From the NCBI GenBank assembly GCA_021234155.1, contig JAJEKV010000067.1, positions 4,023,279-4,087,278 of the forward strand: a DNA stretch of 64,000 bases, in the 5' to 3' direction. The notes beneath the pieces are model-generated. The model was not told the DNA's origin. It did not search any database and worked only from the letters and a program-made list of their open reading frames with translations. Source of the DNA: Isoetes taiwanensis. Taxonomy: Eukaryota; Streptophyta; Lycopodiopsida; Isoetales; Isoetaceae. This document shows, piece by piece, positions 47,904-61,297 of the stretch. Within the stretch, counting starts at the first letter, position 1; each line of letters opens with the position of its first letter. Made by a program: the position numbers and the translations under genes.

Positions 47904-48037
47904 TATTTTTATAAAACCTACCTCCTCCCGGGGAGTGAGGCAAGGTCCTAGTATGTATATAGGGATCTGGAGGGGTCCCTATATACATAGGGACCCACCC
48001 CAAACCCTCAGTTTTGATAAACCTAGTTCAGTTCCCA
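47904..48037 (-). other. 3' tail of retroelement A
   Basis: CCTCCTCCCGGGGAG, then AAGGTCC, then GGAGGGGTCCCTATAT and TAGGGACCC lie between the RT stop (48038) and the TA-rich end. The same order of blocks occurs at 57209-57300. The tail contains TATATAGGGA / TCCCTATATA, able to form a hairpin. Conservation in two places marks it as a functional or terminal part of the element. Confidence 0.6.
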
Positions 48038-50161
48038 TTAGCAGTAATCAGACCTAAACATAAACGTGTAGAAATATGAAACATACCTGTACTTCTTTAG
48101 TTCATTCAACATTACTCCAATGTCATACTGTACACCAGGGAATTCCGTGTCTTTGAACGCCTTGTATAGAGATTTCCATACGTCCTTTCCTTTAAAACCT
48201 TTCTGTATAAAAATCTGGACCAGTGAATTTAAATCCTCTGCTGCGAGCAGTGGGTTGCTATGCACATAAATATATGGCATAACTTGAGACATTATTACAT
48301 TACAAGCTAGAAGGTACGGTCTACATCCAATAGCGTGTATGAACTTGGTTGCTGGAAATGGCAGCTTGTCCCTTTTGTCGTATCTATACGTACAGTAGAT
48401 ACCTTGTTCTTTGTGAAGGACCTCAATCGTCATGTTAAGGAAATTGACCTTCCTGTCACTGTGAGACGATTCCCCATTGCAGGGCCAGTATTCTGTCTCG
48501 TCCTTAATTTTGAGGATTTCTAAATCATAGATGCTTTCCTTTGCAATTTCATTATCAGCCAAACCAAGGTATTCCCTTATATATGGGCAGTTGATACTAA
48601 TAAGATCGTCCATATATCTGTGTGTATTACTGAAAGATGCAGCTTCAACCATTTTATTGTCAATGGCAAGTCTCATGATAAACTTGAGTTCTAACATGGC
48701 TAGATACAGGTTACACCATGCAGGACTACATGGAAAGCCCATGGGTATGCCCTTAACTTGTTTCCAAATACCTAGTCCCATGCTAAGGTAGCAGTTATTT
48801 ATCAGCCACTTATTAATAGTACAGAACCATTGCAGATCCAGCAGTGTCCATTTTTCACCCTTTGGCGCGATCTTCTTCCATTTAGCCTCTGCTTCCCCAT
48901 TACATGTGAAACAGAACCATAATTTAAAATTAGCGTTCTGCTGTCTTTGACTCCTCCAGGCTAGATCACAAACTTCATTCATGATTTGTACTATCCCTAT
49001 ACTTCCATTAAGTGGAATATTTTCATAACACTTTGTGATGTCACAAACAAACAGGTCATCAATTTTGCTCGGCAGGTTACATATCAAGTCATAGATGGAG
49101 TTAATCACCCAAGAAGCTTTAATTTTATGTTTACTAAAGAGATTGAACTTGGCACACTTCTCATGGCAAATTCTGGGCCACATTTCCAGAATAGAGTTTA
49201 GAACGACTGCTGTTAAAGATGCTAAACTGGAAAATATGGAGTTATGTGCATTCGTAATCCATCTATACTCTCTCTTATGTGCCTTATATATCCCCAAGAG
49301 GTATGGCAATTCCTTGCCTTCAGAGTTCCTATGATTCAGCAGTTTTCTGATATCATTCTCGATCCGTGTAGTCACCATCTCAAGACTTAAATCAATCCTA
49401 TCGAAATCTGCACTGTTAAGTCTGTTATAGGCCTCATTACTGATGTGTAACGGACAAATGAAAGATACATTGTTAGCTGCCTTATCAATTCCTGCCATGT
49501 AGAAATTCTCTAAAAGCCATTTCATATTCTTTTGCAAGTCTGGATCTTTAATCAAAAACTTGCTTTCTTTTCCATCATAGTTAGTAAAAAACTCTTTAGC
49601 CAACTGTTTAGCCTTCTTCAGAATATCAAGCTTACATTTCCCCACTTTATCCCTTTCATTCTCATAAAAAGAGAAGTGGTGTAAATTGAAGAATTGTTCT
49701 ATTGTAATGCTTAACTCCTTTTTAAACTGTTGTAAAGTAAAAGGCTGGTCTGGAATGTGGTTTAGGCCCATGCTAAACCAATTTCTAAGCCCCTCATGAT
49801 GGACAATGCTTAAATCCGTTGTGCGTATATGACCAATATCCTGGTCTACATACTGCTGCAGAGTTGGATTTTTGCAGGGGCACTTCTTAACCCCATCTTG
49901 TGCAAAAATATTCCTAGGTCTATAGAACATAGCCTTAAGATTTTTGATGTATCTCCAGCCAAATATAGTATTATCATAGATTTCTAGGCCCTTATTTCCG
50001 AAGGTTTTAACCAACTGTTCCTTGAAGATGCATTTAAACTTGACCTTACTCACGAGCTTAGAGAAGAAATTGAAATGTATAAATTTCTTTCTCTTCTTAT
50101 CCTTAACCAGTTTAATGGTCCAGTCACCATCCTCATTTAGCACCATGCTTCTGGTACAGAT
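48038..50161 (-). CDS. Reverse transcriptase, ORF2 of retroelement A
   Basis: A 702-aa protein from ATG 50146; the frame is open upstream to an acceptor-like TTACAG at 50162. The N-terminal half has CPCKNPTLQQYVD followed by GHIRTTDLSIVHHEGLRNWF, then LPYLLGIYKAHKREYRWITN. RT motifs follow: FVCDITKCYENIPLNG (A, catalytic Asp), KQVKGIPMGFPCSPAWCNLY (B), THRYMDDLISIN (C, YMDD), KVNFLNMTIEV (D) and YRYDKRDKLPFP (E). A C-terminal helical region reaches LNELKKY. I see no RNase H, integrase or GIY-YIG endonuclease. The PK(L/Y)HK-type block and the DLSI/LR box resemble RTs of Penelope-like type rather than LTR or LINE RTs. The frame is intact. Cellular role: copying its own RNA, by inference. Confidence 0.8.
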   Translation of the reverse strand: MCTRSMVLNEDGDWTIKLVKDKKRKKFIHFNFFSKLVSKVKFKCIFKEQLVKTFGNKGLEIYDNTIFGWRYIKNLKAMFYRPRNIFAQDGVKKCPCKNPTLQQYVDQDIGHIRTTDLSIVHHEGLRNWFSMGLNHIPDQPFTLQQFKKELSITIEQFFNLHHFSFYENERDKVGKCKLDILKKAKQLAKEFFTNYDGKESKFLIKDPDLQKNMKWLLENFYMAGIDKAANNVSFICPLHISNEAYNRLNSADFDRIDLSLEMVTTRIENDIRKLLNHRNSEGKELPYLLGIYKAHKREYRWITNAHNSIFSSLASLTAVVLNSILEMWPRICHEKCAKFNLFSKHKIKASWVINSIYDLICNLPSKIDDLFVCDITKCYENIPLNGSIGIVQIMNEVCDLAWRSQRQQNANFKLWFCFTCNGEAEAKWKKIAPKGEKWTLLDLQWFCTINKWLINNCYLSMGLGIWKQVKGIPMGFPCSPAWCNLYLAMLELKFIMRLAIDNKMVEAASFSNTHRYMDDLISINCPYIREYLGLADNEIAKESIYDLEILKIKDETEYWPCNGESSHSDRKVNFLNMTIEVLHKEQGIYCTYRYDKRDKLPFPATKFIHAIGCRPYLLACNVIMSQVMPYIYVHSNPLLAAEDLNSLVQIFIQKGFKGKDVWKSLYKAFKDTEFPGVQYDIGVMLNELKKYRYVSYFYTFMFRSDYC

Positions 50162-50384
50162 CTGTAATGTTTAGTCGGGATTGATACTAGTCAATCAAAA
50201 TGTCATGTAATGCCTTAGTAGGCATTGAAACTGTTACGTGTTTTTTATTTACCCCGTGCATCCCCTAATATGTCTACATCCACTATGCAACATAATTTAA
50301 TCATATCCACACAAATTAAGTATTGTTTACACATAGAAGGTACTTGCAAAAAATGTATTCATAGACTAACATACCTTAGCTCTT

Positions 50385-52010
50385 TCATATGTTTAGATTA
50401 CAAGGATGTATGTTGTACGACCTCCTCGGAGCATTGTTACCTCCAGCTGCAGGGTTTACATTGCCATTATTGTCGTCAAGATCAACTATGTCACTGTCAT
50501 TGTTGCGCCCCGTACTAGAGTTGACCGAATCAGGCCGTATGTACAGCCTAGGTGGCATAACTATGGAACAATCCGGACTGTCAGGATCACTACTCCTTCT
50601 CCTGTTGCTTATTGTTTGGCTGCTTCCTGCCAGCTCCTGTTGTTTGCCCATCAAGAACTTTAAAGGTTTGACTGTTTTTTCCAGGATATCAGTCAATTTT
50701 GTGTCACCAAATTCTTTATTTAGGTCACAATTGGGATCCTCCGAAAACTTAATGGCCATTTTTATCAGCAAATCTCTAACCCTGAGATATCCAATCAGAG
50801 CAATTATTGCATTCTGCAGGGGTTTGGTAGACAAAACTGAGCAGAAAAAACCAAACCTAACAACCGCTGGATACATTGGCCATGCCATTTCCAGGTTATT
50901 CATGAGAAACCATATAGCATGATCAAGCCATATAATTGTGTCCGGGCAATCCCCATTTTCCTTAGCAATTTTACCACAAGTGCATTTGATGAAGGGGCAG
51001 AAGGTCCTCCACATTTTCTTAATATAAAAATCATGCCTTCTTTCGTCAATCCTTGCCTGGTGGCTTTTCTGCCCAATCACTATTGTCTTACTATTGCTGC
51101 ATTCTAGACCAAGACATTTGGCTGCAAATGGTAGTGTAACTTCAATTCTCTCAACACTTCTAAAGCAGCTGTCAACCTCATTGCAGGTCCTTCTTAGATC
51201 AGTCTCGTTGATACTTGCCAACATTTTCCAAGCTTCCAGACCAATAGGTGCCAGTATGCCTAAATTTTTGCTCTTCCAAAGTGCTTGTTTGAACTGTGCT
51301 CCATGTGATTCAACTTCCCTCTGCGTCATGATGGGGAACCTACCGCAATTAAAGAAGTTAAGCATAGCAATGGGTACTTTGTCATCCTCCTCATCCGTAT
51401 TATCAAGGCTGTCACTGTTTTCACTGTCACTTTTTGGATTAAATGCAGTCTTGTATTCATCGGGCAGCATGTCAATGCTAAACAGACAGTTGGTGGCCAA
51501 AGTATTAGGGACCATTTTCACTTGAGTGTTGCTGGTACGAGTCCTTGTTCTTCTATTATTGTTGACAGGGAATGTATACTTGACACCATTAGCCCTTTCC
51601 AAAGCAGTCAGTACTTTAACAAAGGTTTTCAGATTGGCAGTTTCTTTTTCGGTAGCCTTGAACAATGTCAGGGGTAGTCTTGCATACTTTTGCTCAATCA
51701 AACTCTTGCACACTTCTATATCATATTCCGCCTTCCCAAAACTAGCAACTAATGATAGGAAACTGCTCATACCCATATGGCTGATTGCTGAGTGATCACT
51801 ATTGGCTATTGTCCTTTCCAGGTTGATAATATATTCATGTAGTTCTTCTCTCAGAATACATGCTATAACAGTTTGCACAGCATAATTTGGTGCAGGTCTG
51901 CCTGTGGCTTGATATCCATGTGTTATCAAATCCCCGCTCCATACGATTTGAGTTGTCATAAGACTGCTACTTGCCGTATTACCAACGTTTGGAGTGTTTA
52001 CAGCAGCTTC
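50385..52010 (-). CDS. Uncharacterised protein, ORF1 of retroelement A
   Basis: An open frame of 541 codons from a splice-acceptor-like TTTACGTAG|GAAGC at 52010 (first internal ATG at 51959, 524 aa). I do not recognise the family. Conserved with copy B are LNFFNCGRFPIMTQREVESH, FKQALWKSKNLGILAPIG, GQKSHQARIDERRHDFYIKK and a Cys/Asp/His cluster (WRTFCPFIKCTCG, then CPDTIIWLDHAIW), with IALIGYLRVRDLLIKMA near the end. The Cys cluster could bind a metal. A poorly conserved acidic, N/S-rich tail ends at TGA 50387-50385. ORF2 follows 224 bp downstream on the same strand. The acceptor is in phase with the donor at the end of the SAP-like exon (53687), so ORF1 may be the C-terminal part of a larger spliced protein. 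Confidence 0.65.
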   Translation of the reverse strand, partial: EAAVNTPNVGNTASSSLMTTQIVWSGDLITHGYQATGRPAPNYAVQTVIACILREELHEYIINLERTIANSDHSAISHMGMSSFLSLVASFGKAEYDIEVCKSLIEQKYARLPLTLFKATEKETANLKTFVKVLTALERANGVKYTFPVNNNRRTRTRTSNTQVKMVPNTLATNCLFSIDMLPDEYKTAFNPKSDSENSDSLDNTDEEDDKVPIAMLNFFNCGRFPIMTQREVESHGAQFKQALWKSKNLGILAPIGLEAWKMLASINETDLRRTCNEVDSCFRSVERIEVTLPFAAKCLGLECSNSKTIVIGQKSHQARIDERRHDFYIKKMWRTFCPFIKCTCGKIAKENGDCPDTIIWLDHAIWFLMNNLEMAWPMYPAVVRFGFFCSVLSTKPLQNAIIALIGYLRVRDLLIKMAIKFSEDPNCDLNKEFGDTKLTDILEKTVKPLKFLMGKQQELAGSSQTISNRRRSSDPDSPDCSIVMPPRLYIRPDSVNSSTGRNNDSDIVDLDDNNGNVNPAAGGNNAPRRSYNIHPCNLNI

Positions 52011-52182
52011 CTACGTAAATACCAACTTAGAATAGTCAGATCTCGCTGTTTTTAAAGAGCATCATGCATACCACATATCATAACTAGAATAACAGTAACT
52101 CTTAGGAATATAGAACTACATGTAAGTATCACCCATAAGATCCGCACTGGTTAAACCAGTACCACGAAATCACGGAATATAT
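52011..52182 (-). promoter_or_regulatory. Intron end with conserved hairpin upstream of ORF1
   Basis: On the minus strand ACTGGTTTAACCAGT (about 52148-52162) is a perfect palindromic hairpin lying 140-150 bp before the ORF1 acceptor. Copy B has ACTGGTTTTACCGGT at about 62932-62947, in the same position and with the same flanking blocks (GTG.GG, TATATA.AGCCT). Pairing is kept through a G-T pair, so the fold seems to be under selection or is very recent. Confidence 0.45.
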
Positions 52183-55373
<3,191 letters not shown>

Positions 55374-55509
55374 TTTCCTTTGCCTAGGGTCTAATCTAGC
55401 CTATTTAATGTCCTATTTAAGGTCCTATTTAATCAGAAATTAATGCTAAGGTGTAGTGGGGCACCTAGCATTTCTGCTAGGACCCTACTGCACCCATATA
55501 GTTTTTATT

Positions 55510-55659
55510 CTATTCTACAAAATAGCTTAATTCAATCAATTGTGCCTTAGTAGGCTGAGGATTATTGTGCTCTAAGCCATTCCTTCTGAGGAACTCAATA
55601 AGTTTAGCCCTGGTTTGCCCCTTATTGCACGCACCCTCTGGTCGGCCAGCCTTACTCAT
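55510..55659 (-). CDS. Small SAP-like ORF (49 aa), relative of the leader ORF
   Basis: The minus strand encodes a 49-residue ORF: it starts MSKAGRPEGACNKG, continues with helix 1 TRAKLIEFLRRNGL and ends with helix 2 TKAQLIELSYFVE. The RPEG-x-x-N box and the two-helix layout match the central part of the 168-aa leader ORF (RPEGSANVKPTKADIILMLK). It stands between two (TA)n runs, downstream of retroelement B, the position that direct-repeat copy 1 holds relative to element A. It is probably the leader of the B-type element. It is short, so chance similarity cannot be excluded. Confidence 0.5.
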   Translation of the reverse strand: MSKAGRPEGACNKGQTRAKLIEFLRRNGLEHNNPQPTKAQLIELSYFVE

Positions 55660-56374
55660 GTCTCAGGTGTAATTTGAGGAATACGAACATATTAAATAGC
55701 CCAGGGTTTAACCCGAATTCAACTCCAACCAAGCTTAATCTGCTATAAGTTAAAATTACAAGAAGTTTAAGGAAAAAGTTCCTAACTGTTTACCTGTCTT
55801 GATCAATCCGACCTGTCCTGTAGATCATTTGCATGCAAATGCATCGTCGTAGGGGACACGCCATCCCTAATCAGTTAGGGATCCGTCAACAAAAGGCAGA
55901 TCAGAGCAGCTGTAGACAATGCCCTTCATTAGGGTTTGTTAACATTTTAGGGTTGGCTTACGATTTGGTCGTTCCTAGCTGGAAATGTTAGGAATAAAAA
56001 ATAATTTAACCTTGGACGTAATTGAGACAATAGCCACTAAATTAAAAAAAGTGCTACCCACATGTTAATATACCATTATGCCCTTATATCTAGGGCCAAA
56101 ATTCATAACAAAACCATAACAGCATACTTCCCATTTTCTCTAGTGATTGAAAACATGTCTACCCCAAGCAATTTTTACCACCATTAGGCAGAAATATCTT
56201 AAATTTTAAACCATCAATAACATGCCCATGAAAACCAGGGTATATGATTCGAACTCAAAGCATTGTAGAATGATTTGATAAATAATTCAGTAATTATTTA
56301 AATGTTAGGGAGAGAAAACTAACCTTTACATAGAATTACTGTCACATCCAGGACCAATACCATTACTGTTTAAT
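55660..56374. other. Non-coding, possible B-type terminal region
   Basis: AT-rich, no gene. Two small inverted phrases stand out: CATTTGCATGCAAATG (55827-55842, a perfect 16-bp palindrome) and CCCTAATCAGTTAGGG (55865-55880). Both lie about 200 bp upstream of the 49-aa ORF on its strand and could be regulatory. Confidence 0.45.
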
Positions 56375-56930
56375 CTATGGGTTAACCTATTATTTCAAGA
56401 GAACAAGTTAATGATAACAACATGTTTGCAATGTCCAAAACCCTAAATATACAATGATCATCTTATCTTAAACCATTGTTGGTTAATGTTTGGGTAAACA
56501 AGTTAATGACACCAACATGTTAACATATGTTAACACATGTTGATGTTATACCTGTAAATGCTTGGGCCATAGAGATACCCTGATCCCCTTATCTTATCAA
56601 GGCAATTTCGCTTATTTGGTCAAGGCCATTGTTGGATATGTATGAAAAAATTCAAACAATTGTTGGTTAATGCCTGGGTTAACAAGTTAATGATAATAAC
56701 ATGTTGCAATGTCCAAAGCCCTAGAGTTACAATGATCCTCTTATCATATCTAGGCAAATTAGCCTATTTGGTCAAGGCCATTATTGGATATGTATGAAAA
56801 GACTTAAAATATTGTTGGTTAATGCTTGGGTTAACCAATTTCAAGAGAACAAGTTAGTGACCACAATATGTTACAATGTCCAGAGTCCCAGAGATACAAT
56901 GATCCCCTTATCTTAAACCATGTACCCCCA
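56375..56930. repeat. Tandem repeats, unit about 130-190 bp, four copies
   Basis: The sentence GGTTAA(C/T)..., ACAAGTTAATGA..ACAACATG, TTGCAATGTCCAAA.CCCTA, ACAATGATC..CTTATCT, GTCAAGGCCATT.TTGGATAT occurs at about 56385, 56485-56640 (partial), 56670 and 56820, with moderate divergence. An internal ACATGTTAACATATGTTAAC run lies at about 56515. Confidence 0.75.
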
Positions 56931-57065
56931 ACATATTAATTTACCTGTCCTATACAGGTCCATGTAATTTGTCCATAGACCACCATTGATACTTAGAACA
57001 TAAAAACAACAGGATTATAGGATAAGAATTAATCCATAGAGGGAACTAATGCTAATGAATAGAGT

Positions 57066-57310
<245 letters not shown>

Positions 57311-57820
57311 GTCCTTAAGGGACTATTATAAACACAAAGAGTTAGTTGAGGCCATAAGGAATTGTGTCAAATATTGTGTCAAATATTGAATTTATAAAAT
57401 TATATGAAATGGCTAAGGAAAATAGTGATAATATATACCCAATAATTTTGGATCCAAAATCATTAAAAAAGGAAAAAAAGTATATACCCCATTTTATTCG
57501 AGTCCAAAATAATTAGCGTGAGCTATTCCCCTAGGTATGTCTTGATTAACAAAGAGCTACTCTTCTAGGCATGTCATAATTAGAGTAGTCAAATCATAAA
57601 TTACGCGGCTTAAATACTTTATGGTGTTTCCCGGCCGGAGCCACACTTCCATATTCCAGATGATAGTCATTCCATATTCCCAAATTATGGCGACAAGATT
57701 TCTCGTAGATGTCAAGTTCGGTCATCTACCGGTGGGCTAAAAGTTTTTGGCCGATTCATAATATCTTAGGATGCTACATGGATCAGATTTCGATTCATAA
57801 CACAATCAAGCTTTTCGTAG
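57311..57820. other. Upstream region of the B3 gene
   Basis: AT-rich. ATGGCGACAAGATTTCTCGT at 57687 opens a short frame (MATRFLVDVKFGHLPV) that could be a first exon ending at a GT (57734), to be joined to the acceptor TTTTCGTAG at 57820. The phase is plausible but unproven. Confidence 0.3.
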
Positions 57821-58580
57821 GAAGCGAAGGGTGATACTTGCCAAAGATCAATACATTGTAGGCATAGGCCCAAATCGAAAGGAGTATTCTATTTATATAG
57901 CATCTGTGGGTGGGCGAACTTTCTTCACTGAAGGCTGGGAGTCCTTTTTGCAAGGAAATAACATGGTGGAAGGAACTGCAGTTTTATGCAGTATATCAGA
58001 CAATGGAACTCGCATAACAGCACAGATATGTGATGGAAATTACCGTGTGACACCAATAGGCAACTGGCAACTTGGAAACTCCAGTCATAGTGCGCCACCA
58101 AAAAATCGGCGTGGTACTAGTGATCGGCATGGTGTTAAAGATCCACCCAAATACAATGATCTTGATTCATCGGACGATGATACTTCAGATGAGGATGAAC
58201 CCCCAACCCAGAAACCTTTTCGAGTCGCTCTACTCAGAGCAAACATAAATAGAGGCCTGGTAAGTTTATGTTCTTTTACTCCAAGCATTATTATAAGGTT
58301 CTTTAACATTCTTTATTGTCTGTTTGATTAGGTACTTGAGAATGAGAACAAGTGGCGTAGTCCACCTAAGGGCTACACTGTAGTCATCACTGGACCTGGG
58401 AATCAGAAGAGCTCGCTGTCAGCAAAGAGGAGCAGAAACTGCCTAGGTGATGGCTGGACTGGTTTTAAGAAGCTTTATGGTTTAAGCCTTGGAGACATTC
58501 TTGAGTTTTCTTATAATGGTAACAAGCTTGAATGGAACATGAAGATTTTGAAAGGTGCTGCACTGCACAGAGTTAGGTGA
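57821..58580 (+). CDS. B3-domain protein, at least two exons
   Basis: From an acceptor TTTTCGTAG|G the frame reads KRRVILAKDQ, then SIYIASVGGRTFFTEGWESF and MVEGTAVLCSI, the second half of a plant B3 DNA-binding domain. A Ser/Asp-rich linker follows (DLDSSDDDTSDEDEP). Exon end at 58259 (CCTG|GTAAGT), intron 58260-58331, next exon 58332-58580 in phase. That exon ends in a second B3-like half (RNCLGDGWTGFKKLYGLSLG, then DILEFSYNG) and a TGA. B3 proteins of the REM type bind DNA in the plant nucleus. The start exon is not certain (see 57687). It runs opposite to retroelement B and lies inside or beside its 3' region. Confidence 0.75.
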
Positions 58581-59061
58581 AACTGGGTTTAACTTCTGTC
58601 ATTTACATCAAAAATGGAGTATGAACTTTAGTAATATAATGTATAGTTACCATATAGTAAGATTTTTTGTCTATGTGCCAATTAACTGTAACAATTGGCT
58701 TCAAAATTATGTTGTCCTTACCAACTTTATATCTAAATATGTATGTTGCCTTGCAACAATACTTTACTTAATCCAAATTTCAAAGGCATAGCTTTTATCA
58801 ATTGTATTAAATAAGGTTGTTTCTGATATCTTAAGTCCATACAGTTTGTATCAGAGAATATAAAAATACAGTGCAGACAATAACAAGAGTATTTATTTAT
58901 CTCAGAGTAGGGTCCAACCCTAACATAAAGACTGCATCAGATATCATTAAAATATAGTGCAAACAATGCCAATAGAATTTATTACTATCAGAGAGGGTTA
59001 AAAACCTAAAGATAAAGATGAAGATGGGGTTTCTGTAGTTGGGATCCCCTTGCCAAAAACT
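58581..59061. other. Spacer between the B3 gene and the RT of element B
   Basis: AT-rich, no gene. A phrase TAT.AGAGA.....AAATA.AGTGCA.ACAAT.. is repeated twice (about 58850 and 58935), a small local duplication. It includes the 3' UTRs of the two convergent transcription units. Confidence 0.4.
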
Positions 59062-61130
59062 TTATATTAACTTGAAATTATTCAACTCAAAGATCAATGT
59101 CTTGATATCATATTTAAGTCCTGGAAACTCTTCCTTATTCAAAACTTTGAGTACCTTATGCCAAACATCATTTTTACCAAAACCTTTGCTGACAAAGCAA
59201 TTAATGAGGTCCACTAGATCTGCAGCAGCTCTTATAGGATTATTATGAACATAAAGAATAGGTTGGACCTGTGATATGATCACATTGCAAGCCATAATAT
59301 ATGGTCTCCGGCTACTAGCATGAATAAATCTTGAAGCCACAAATGGTAACTTATTTCTCTTATCGAATCAGATATATTATATATACCAAAGATGGTGCTT
59401 GCTTATTTCAATAGACATGTTAAGAAAATCCACCTTAGTGCCAACAGATGTTGCTCGGTCAGTGTATGTGGTTTCATCCTTAATAATAAGATGATCCAAG
59501 TCATAAATGCTTGGGCTGCAGTCATTGTTGTCTAAACATAGAAACTTTCTGATAAATGGATTATTGATACTCAATAAATCATCAATGTATCTATATGTAA
59601 ACTTGAAGGCAGCTGCCTCAACTAGTTTACCACCAGAAATAAGTTTGCGAGATAAACTTCAGCTCATACGCAACCCGATATACAAGTTGCACCAGCCCGG
59701 TGGAAGCAAAACCCATTGGGATACCCTTGACTGTTTGAATACTCCATTATGCATTACTAGGAAACAATTATTTAATAGCCGTTATTCAATTGAATAAACA
59801 AAGATTTATCCATCTTTTTCCATATTCTACTTTCAGGAGCTGTTTTCTTCCATTCCATTGTGATCTTTCCATCTGCTAAGATTTTATACCACATGTTAAA
59901 ACTAGAGCGTCCTTTCTTTTTGAAATTCCAGGCCATACTGATAATATTTTCCATAACACTGCAAATACCATGTTCACCATTCAGTGGTATGTTTTCATAA
60001 CATTTGGTTATATCCGCGACAAACACACTGCTTATTTTGGCAGGTAGATTACAAACAACATCATAAGTGGAATTGACAATCCAAGCTGCTTTGATATTAT
60101 CCTTTTGAAAGATATTAGCTGCACTGCATTTTTCGTGACAAATATTGGGCCATATATCCAATATGAGATTAAGACCAGCTGCCACAATTGAGGCAGGAAT
60201 AGAGAAGATTGTTTCATGTGCATTGGTGATCCACCTGTACTCAAACTTATGTGCTTTGAAAATCCCCAGAAGGTAAGGGAATTCAGTGCTAAAAATGTGT
60301 TCATCTCCAAGAAGATTTTCAATATCTCTTCGAATCTGTAATATAAGATCTTCCCTAACAATTGGGCAATTCTTGAAATCATTACTTCTTAGTCTATTAT
60401 CTGCCTCATTTCTAATATGAAATGGACATATAAAGACCGGGTTATTAGCTGCTTTGTCTACCCCAGAGACATATATGTTGCTGATCAACCATTCCATATT
60501 TCTGACTACTGCATCATCCATAATTAAGAATTTTTTCCTGGATTTAATATTAGTATCAACAAAGATCTTGGCAAGCTGCTCAACACCTTTAAAAATATCG
60601 ATCTTGCATTGTTCAATGATAAGATCATCATATTCCATAAGAGAAAATCTGTGCACTTGAAAGAATTGTTCAATAGTAGTCCCCATTTCAGACAAATATT
60701 CTTCAATGGTAAAAGGATGGTCAGGGATAAAATTAAGACCAAAAGCAAACCAGTTCCTTAATCCTTTGGAGTGGATAATATTCAAGTCAGTAGTACGAAT
60801 GTGACCAATTCTTGGATCAATAAATTTCTGTAGTCTTGGAATATTACAAACACACTGAGGCTGTTCAGTACTAGTAAAGACAATTTTGGGTTTATAGAAG
60901 ATATCCTTAAGATTATTTGTATATCTCCATCCAAAAACTGTGTTTTCCCAAATATCATTCCCTATATTTCCCAAAACTTTGTTTAGGACATTTTTGAAAA
61001 CACTGGTATATGCAATCTTGTCAACAGCTTTAGAAAAATATGTTAAATGTACATATTTTCTGCTAGTTTTTTCCTTGATGACTTGTAATTTAAGTCTACC
61101 ATCAACTCTGCGACACAAAATTCTTCTTTT
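59062..61130 (-). pseudogene. Reverse transcriptase, ORF2 of retroelement B, broken
   Basis: Homologous to ORF2 of A over its whole length. The N-terminal 448 codons (61118-59772) are open: GHIRTTDLNIIHSKGLRNWF, LPYLLGIFKAHKFEYRWITN, VFVADITKCYENIPLNGEHG (motif A). Then frameshifts and a stop break motif B (59640-59740). Motif C reads RYIDDLLSINN (about 59560-59590), against YMDD in A. A stop near 59389 precedes the C-terminal block RFIHASSRRPYIMACNVIIS. The frame reads open upstream of 61118 to an acceptor-like TTAACAG at 61131, exactly where A has one. Identity to A is roughly 45-50% by eye, so B is a separate subfamily, not a recent duplicate. Confidence 0.8.
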
Positions 61131-61297
61131 CTGTTAAGTCACAGAAAAGTATTTCAGATATTATATTTGAAAAATGGGGATAAAACCCATATGTATTAGG
61201 CATAAAAGCCTGAGTTACATGCTATGCATGCACAGTAAGTCATACAAAAAAGCATACTAAGTCCGAGGATAAGGTAAGGCAAAAATACCTCTCATCC

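Noticed and set aside
48038-52010. GIY-YIG endonuclease in ORF1 or ORF2
   Set aside because: No GIY/YIG pair with the following Arg and Glu landmarks was seen in either protein.
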